64,000 nt of DNA from Beaufortia kweichowensis (Eukaryota; Chordata; Actinopteri; Cypriniformes; Gastromyzontidae), in NCBI GenBank assembly GCA_019155185.1, contig CM032804.1, positions 15,409,822 through 15,473,821 of the forward strand. The letters are read 5' to 3'. The translations under genes and the position numbers were made by a program. Positions 58,513 to 64,000 of the stretch are shown one piece after another. Below the pieces are notes generated by a model. It did not search any database. It saw only the letters and a list, made by a program, of their open reading frames with translations, and was not told the origin of the DNA. The stretch's first letter is position 1. Every line of letters starts with the position of its first letter.

Positions 58513-59323
58513 CTTTCAGGGATTCCTCGCACTTATGTCCATATCAACACCTAGAAGCCGGGTACAACTCCCACATCTCCATCCTCATTTAAACCTGCCC
58601 TGCTGTCTACATCTCTCTCATTAAGCTCATGCTAATATGTCTTAGGAAGAAAAATATGCCCTGGTACTGTAAACTCATTGACTACCTAGAGCACAGAAGT
58701 GTTCGTTATAAGCAATAACGGCAGATTGACTATATGATGCAAACTTTTGTGACATTCACGCTTGTGTATTTTTCCTGTACAAACAGCACTAAGAGCTGTA
58801 CTCAGAATAAATGCACAGTTTAGTGGGAATTTGCACTTGGGATATTGTATTTATTTGTGTACTTTTGTTTTGTTTTTATAATTGATGATCATCAGATAAA
58901 AAATGCAGACCATGTAACAATTGCACATTTAGGTGGTATGCATTAAAGAAAACTGACCAAACATGACAAAATGCAATGCACCTCTGGCAGGTTAGTGAAT
59001 GCTATTAAAGTGCTGGAACTAAAGCATAAATCTGCCAGTCGATACAATATCAAGGACTGTGTGCTGATGGTAGTATGGTAAAAACGGCAAATGTTAGTAT
59101 TTCCCCTATATTGTTGACATGGTGGCGCTGAGATTTTTAAGATCTTTTTCCTCCTGTCCATCACTGAAGTTGATGGCCCATCCAGGCATCACCAGGCCCT
59201 CTGGAGTTTATTTGTGTGTCTGTTTAAATTCCAAATGCATTTTAAAGATTCTTGTTTATTTTACTATACTTTTGTATTGAAAGATGTACATTACATTTTA
59301 CATTCAGATCATCTACATTTCTA

Positions 59324-59329
59324 AATAAA
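59324..59329 (+). terminator. Candidate poly(A) signal of fam104a
   Basis: AATAAA about 810 bp after the stop codon, followed within 40 bp by a GT-rich stretch (TTGTGTTTTGTTG). Confidence 0.5.
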
Positions 59330-59679
59330 GATGGACGTTCTTAAACAAATTATTGTGTTTTGTTGAATTTGTATAATGACACTGTAAAATAGCACAACAA
59401 CAGTGCACAACTGTAGGGTGGCAGAAGTAACAATCTCTTTTTTATCTCCATAAGTAATAGATCTATCGCAATTAGAAGACCATTTTAAAGTTATATATTA
59501 TGCCATATATTAGGACACTGGTTAAGTTCAAGGTTTACAGCTCTTTATTTTTAAATATCCAAAGAAAAAATAATTGGAAAATATTTATGGGCTCTGCTTT
59601 GTTATATATGGCAGTTGCCCAGCACTGCATTTGGTAAAACCTTGTTTTATATATGCTTGCTTTACGACGCAAGTGTAAT

Positions 59680-60000
59680 AAATTGCAACACGAAGGAAAT
59701 GTTCTTCCTCTGAATGTGTATTGAATAAGTTTGGGGATTAATGAGAGATGACCTGTGCTTCAAGGAGTTGTGGGAAAAGGTCATTTTAATTAGAGCACTA
59801 CATGTCCTTGTCGTGTCACATTGCGCTGCATAACAGATTACACATATTAATACGCCTCTGGTAAGCACATCCCCCATCTCTACACCCTCATTAGTGCCTG
59901 AACCTTCTCTTACTGCAGACACATGATAGATGTGACCAAAATGACCCTGGATCTGTTGATTAGTAGGCTGAAATGTAAGATACAGAGCCTGAAACTTCAC
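59680..60000. promoter_or_regulatory. Candidate conserved non-coding element 1
   Basis: Balanced-complexity sequence with homeodomain-like cores (GGGATTAATGAGAG, TTTTAATTAGAGC, ATTAATACGCC) and no credible exon. It stands out from the AT-rich, homopolymer-rich flanks. Composition-based only. Confidence 0.3.
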
Positions 60001-61559
60001 ATTTCTAAAACAAAAATATGCGAGTAATAAAAATAACCATTATGCTTTAAATGTATTCAAGAGTATGAAAATGTTTCTAAAATCAACCAAAATTCACTCT
60101 GAAGCAGTCAGGGAAGCAACTTTTCTTAGTTTTTGTGTTTTTTGATGATGCAGAACAATATCGCTTTTATCATGGTGAAGTGACCCCAGGAATGAATGTG
60201 TATGAAATAAGTTGCTCTTTTCAAAATATTATCTCAGCCATTTTATTTCTCTTCAAATACATGATTGCGTCTTTAATGGAGCTGTTTTCAAATTGTATGT
60301 ACAAATTAAGGCTTTAGTTTCGTTTAAAAAGATCATAAACGAACTTGCATTCCATAAGAAAAAACTTTGTTCAAGGTTTAGTTTGGTAAATTATAAGGAT
60401 TTATCACACAACCATTTCGTTACATAAACAGAGGTTTGAAAAAAGACTTACAATATACCTTATTCAAAGAGAAAATCATCATTCGTCATTGAAATCTGTA
60501 ATGAACACCATTACTTCATTACTTATTCTTCGTTAAAATGAATCATGTATCAGCAAAGCCATTAAGTTCAAACCTCAATTGTGTAAATCGCGTGTTTTAT
60601 CACAGACAAATGCGGTTTTCACATCATAATCCTTTCTCTTCGTTTGCGGTGAATGAGTCTTTTTGGATGCACCAGTAGATGGCAGCAAACTCTTCATTCT
60701 TTAATATCCGGGCGTCAGTTGTGATCGCAAGTAGCTATAATAACCTATACAGTGTGTGAATACAAACATATTATTACTTCTTATTTATGATGAATGCATT
60801 CAATCAGGTCTAATTCTGCAACAATGAAATGTTTGCTCTCCTCAGGGGTCCACACACCAGCAGAGTTGAGATGGAGTTAAATCAGCTGTCCTTATTCTCG
60901 TGTCTGCTGCACATACCTAGTTTTATTTTTACCCTCCACCATGCAAATCTGGGTTACACTCAAGGCCTTGTAGTCCTTGTTCCTCTCTTCAAACAAAAAA
61001 GCAAGAAGTCTTATGTGATGTGTATGAATGTCGACATAGTCAACAAGATTTGATTTGTTTTCAGTCCGTATCTGTTAGCTTTCTTATTATGTCACATACT
61101 GTAGTGTAGTACTAAAAGTGAACAACATTTACTACTAACTAGATATGCAATAAATGCACTAATACTCAATACAATTCTCCCAATTCTCCCAAATACCATC
61201 TGCTACCAATGAGATCCATAATACCTTTTAACACTTAACAGTTGGAAGTTGCTCGGCTGGCACATTGTTCTTATTCTTTGCCATTTTTATGATCTGTAAG
61301 TTCTGAATGTTGGTATAGTGTCGAAAAGAATTAAAATGACCCAAAGTCACTTTGCCGACGACACACTAGAGAATATCAGTAGTAGTAGTAAAAAATTTAA
61401 TTGAAATACTTCTTGAAATATGTGACATGAATGAACACATAATGTGCTTGAGCATCTGTATGTGTGACTGAAACCTGCGCATCCAGCACGTCACACACAG
61501 ACATGTAAAAAAGAAACTATAAAATATATATATCTTTCATTCCTGATTTATTGTAGAAA
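60001..61559. other. Intergenic DNA
   Basis: AT-rich. Short open frames (60135-60317, 60829-61053) show no domain. It contains the CTCF-type motif at 60672-60685. Confidence 0.5.
60672..60685 (+). promoter_or_regulatory. CTCF motif
   Basis: CCAGTAGATGGCAG matches the CTCF core CCASYAGRKGGCRS at every position. It lies about 2.2 kb beyond the fam104a coding end, at the edge of gene-free DNA. Confidence 0.5.
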
Positions 61560-62060
61560 TGCTGGCGTATGTTTTGAAAGGAGCTGGATGTTTAGCAAGC
61601 TTGGGCTTGGTCTGAAGCTGGCACAGGCGCTGCTGGGTGTCCGGCAGCGTAAGCCAACATTAACATCTGCTCCATCATTGGAAAAAAGCTCTCGACGGCC
61701 TCCTCCACCCCGACACTCCAGCTAATGACTGGCCACTCTTGTCATTAAAGTCTTATTACCTCTGTAGAACTTCATACGGGGGGAGAGGTATACCCTCGAT
61801 AAAGCCCAGGGGAGATAGATAGGTGCAAATGTAACGGCCTACTGTTAGATGGACACATTAATGTCTAGATGCTGATTGGGATAACTCTATTCCCGTATCT
61901 AATGAACAGTTCTAGGAAACATTCAGGGTATCTCAAAGAGGTCACATGAGATACCCTTACATTAGTTGCCTGGGGGTTAGATTCACTGTCTGCAGGATGG
62001 CAAGAAAGACATTAGATATGCAGCTAATGTGAAATATCAGGTCGAGAGGCATCAAGACGC
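61560..62060. promoter_or_regulatory. Candidate conserved non-coding element 2
   Basis: About 500 bp of high-complexity non-coding sequence (GCTGGCACAGGCGCTGCTGG, CTCCAGCTAATGACTGG, GATTCACTGTCTGCAGG). No open frame of note and no repeat similarity. Looks like an enhancer-type element; not testable here. Confidence 0.3.
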
Positions 62061-63439
62061 TGAAAGATTCTTTTTCACATTCTCCTACTGAAGTTTTTAT
62101 CTCTTTAGCTTTTATAACCCTCTCCAAACAACCCTCATACCCCTCTGCTGTTGAGAGATGCGTCCATCCGCTTAGTCAACAGCAGGAAGTCTCAGTCAAA
62201 CCACAGGAAGACCACGAGAAGAAAGGGTACTAAATGAGGTCTTTTACACAGCTGTTAGATGGTCTCCACGTTCCATGTTAAGAAAGCAAATATTGGGTTT
62301 ACTCTCTATAGGGTTTCTTTGCACGGCAGGAAGGCTGGAGATGACGGCGTTACACTATATTCTACTGTCTGCGTTTTTATGCAGGCCCTATTCGGTTTCA
62401 CAGTTTCACAGCACAAATGCTTTACTCAAGACCTGCTCATGTGAGATAAGAACGAGAAATGTGCTTGTGCTCATGTATGTTGTAACTTTCTTCTGTCCAC
62501 TTTTTCATATAGAGTTAGTGGTGATGAGAAATGTCGATAAAAATAGTCCATATTTAAAAGCCATACAATAGGAGCATATAAACGCTGTTATATAGTCATA
62601 TTTAATTAGCATATTCTTGATAAGAGTTGGTAAACCTGTTTAGTACACAAATCTATCGTATGCATTAGAAGACAGCAAAAGAACTGTTGGTGCTTTTGAT
62701 TTACTTTTATCATGACAATGTCTGTTCCCATTCATTGTTATTGTAAGAGCAAATTTATGTTGAAAGTGAGAAATGACTTTACAGATGAAGTCATCTACTG
62801 TATAGCTATGGCTTTTTTGACCATCTTGATTACATCTACTTTAATCGTATTTCATTTAGAACCAGAAAGGGTTTTATTGCCTAACCGGAGAACCGGTTTA
62901 AGTTCCACAAATAACTTTTTAATTTATGGTCCCAACCTTAAGTTTAGTTTGACCCTAGCTTTCTTTTACATTGTTAAGCTCTCTTTAGGGTCTAAACCGT
63001 GACACATTTGTGTCATCAATCAATGTACCACATAGTACCACCTTGCGTGCCTCAGTTTACTGTAATAAGCAAGAAAGATGCCAGTTTTACTGTGTTCTTG
63101 AGGTACATGCACATAATTGGACTCGCCATTTTTCATGGATACATAAATGACGCAGAAAAGCAGATATTAAAAATGCATCTTCATGTCAAATCAGTTTCAG
63201 AAAAATAACAAATAACAAGATCTCATACACTGAAAATCGGTAATTACTGTAATGCAATGATTTTTTTGAGCCTTTATATGCTGCTTGCCAAATTTTTATT
63301 TTGTCAGAATGCATTGTGACTTTTGAACTGGCATCGATTTTCACACAAACCAAATAAATCAAACTCTTATGTCAAATAGTCTTGGTTTCAAAACAAAAAT
63401 GTGTGCAAAAACGACAAAAAACAGCAGTTTCTCCTCCAG
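62061..63439. other. Intergenic DNA
   Basis: Mostly AT-rich, no exon recognised. The frames at 62275-62571 and 62712-63002 have no known domain and lack splice or poly(A) context. Confidence 0.5.
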
Positions 63440-63760
63440 TGGCCTCTATTTAAATGTATGTGGTGGATTTCACGTAGGTCTATAAAGACACATCAAGAGG
63501 CTCGTGTGCAGATGCGGGGCAGATCTGGCATGTCCCATCTGTGTAGGATCTGTGCACTCATTCCCGGCGGCAGACAAGGTGCAATTTGTTCCATTTGGAC
63601 TATAACTGTCAGGAAGAGATATACCCCCACTTAAATAGCAGCCCATAATCTCCTCCACTCCCCATATTATCCTAATTGAACCCATGGGCTGCCAACTCCA
63701 TCAATAGCTGAGCTCATCACCAAATTAATAAAACATCGGCCCCCAAAGCATCACAGTCGT
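63440..63760. promoter_or_regulatory. Candidate conserved non-coding element 3
   Basis: High-complexity stretch with clustered motifs (GGCAGATCTGGCATGTCCCA, CCTAATTGAACCCATGGGCT, CACCAAATTAATAAAACATC). No coding frame of note. Candidate enhancer by composition. Confidence 0.3.
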
Positions 63761-64000
63761 ACAGAGACTAAAGACAAAACCATGCAACAAAAAATATCTT
63801 TTATTGATAAATATTTTGTGTGCAATGAGCAAAGTCTGCAAGATGTGGGTTATAACGGACTATTTGAGACGCTTACATTATATTGAAACTCTCATGTTCA
63901 CGATCATTTCATCCTTTTGCATATTGAACACTCTACAAAGATTGGCAACTACAAGTCAAACCCAAAAGCATCACACATATTGTGACTTAAAAGTGCACAT

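Noticed and set aside
1..64000. CRISPR arrays, operons, prokaryotic promoters
   Set aside because: The sequence is vertebrate nuclear DNA; the regular repeats seen are satellites and minisatellites without spacers.

Overview
The window is nuclear DNA of a ray-finned fish, probably a cyprinid-like or other otophysan teleost. It has compact, intron-split vertebrate genes with GT-AG junctions and many fish-type mobile elements: L2-like and RTE-like LINEs, a chromodomain Gypsy, hAT elements with 8-bp target duplications, and tRNA-derived SINEs. No bacterial or viral gene organisation is present.

Positions 1-25000 are repeat-dominated. In order they hold: an ATAAC pentamer satellite on both sides of an L2-like LINE fragment; AT-rich spacer; a 3.3-kb APE-type LINE with a 12-bp target duplication; a 1.94-kb tandem duplication whose second copy took a BED-finger hAT; and a 5.5-kb Gypsy element (17180-22669) with a 5-bp target duplication. 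The Gypsy has a solo LTR nested in its 5' LTR, an apparent self-priming site, internal deletions and a palindromic 3' end.

Positions 25000-64000 carry the host genes: tvp23 (minus, 27664-29945), a single-exon amnionless gene (amn, plus, 32423-33853), ush1g (minus, 36143-40259), otop2 (plus, 41778-44643), hid1 (minus, 45987-56565) and fam104a (plus, 57779-58512). I resolved exon boundaries by hand for every multi-exon gene. Each junction keeps frame, and protein lengths (199, 473, 561, 804 and 115 aa) match the vertebrate families.

The ush1g-otop2-hid1-fam104a run matches, from general knowledge, the gene content of human 17q25.1. These genes work in separate processes: Golgi membrane traffic (tvp23, hid1), cubilin-dependent endocytosis (amn), the hair-cell Usher complex (ush1g), proton conduction (otop2) and nuclear VCP/p97 targeting (fam104a). 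They form a synteny block, not a pathway. A SINE carrying two nested hAT elements lies 260-300 bp upstream of amn.

After fam104a, 58513-64000 has no recognisable gene. It holds several higher-complexity stretches that look like candidate conserved non-coding elements, and a good CTCF-type motif at 60672. No tRNA, rRNA or CRISPR feature was found. The most rewarding places to look again are the intronless amn with its transposon-rich upstream side, the triple nested insertion with a 116-bp foldback, the Gypsy self-priming signal, the dated tandem duplication, the satellite higher-order structure and a possible in-frame upstream exon of otop2.
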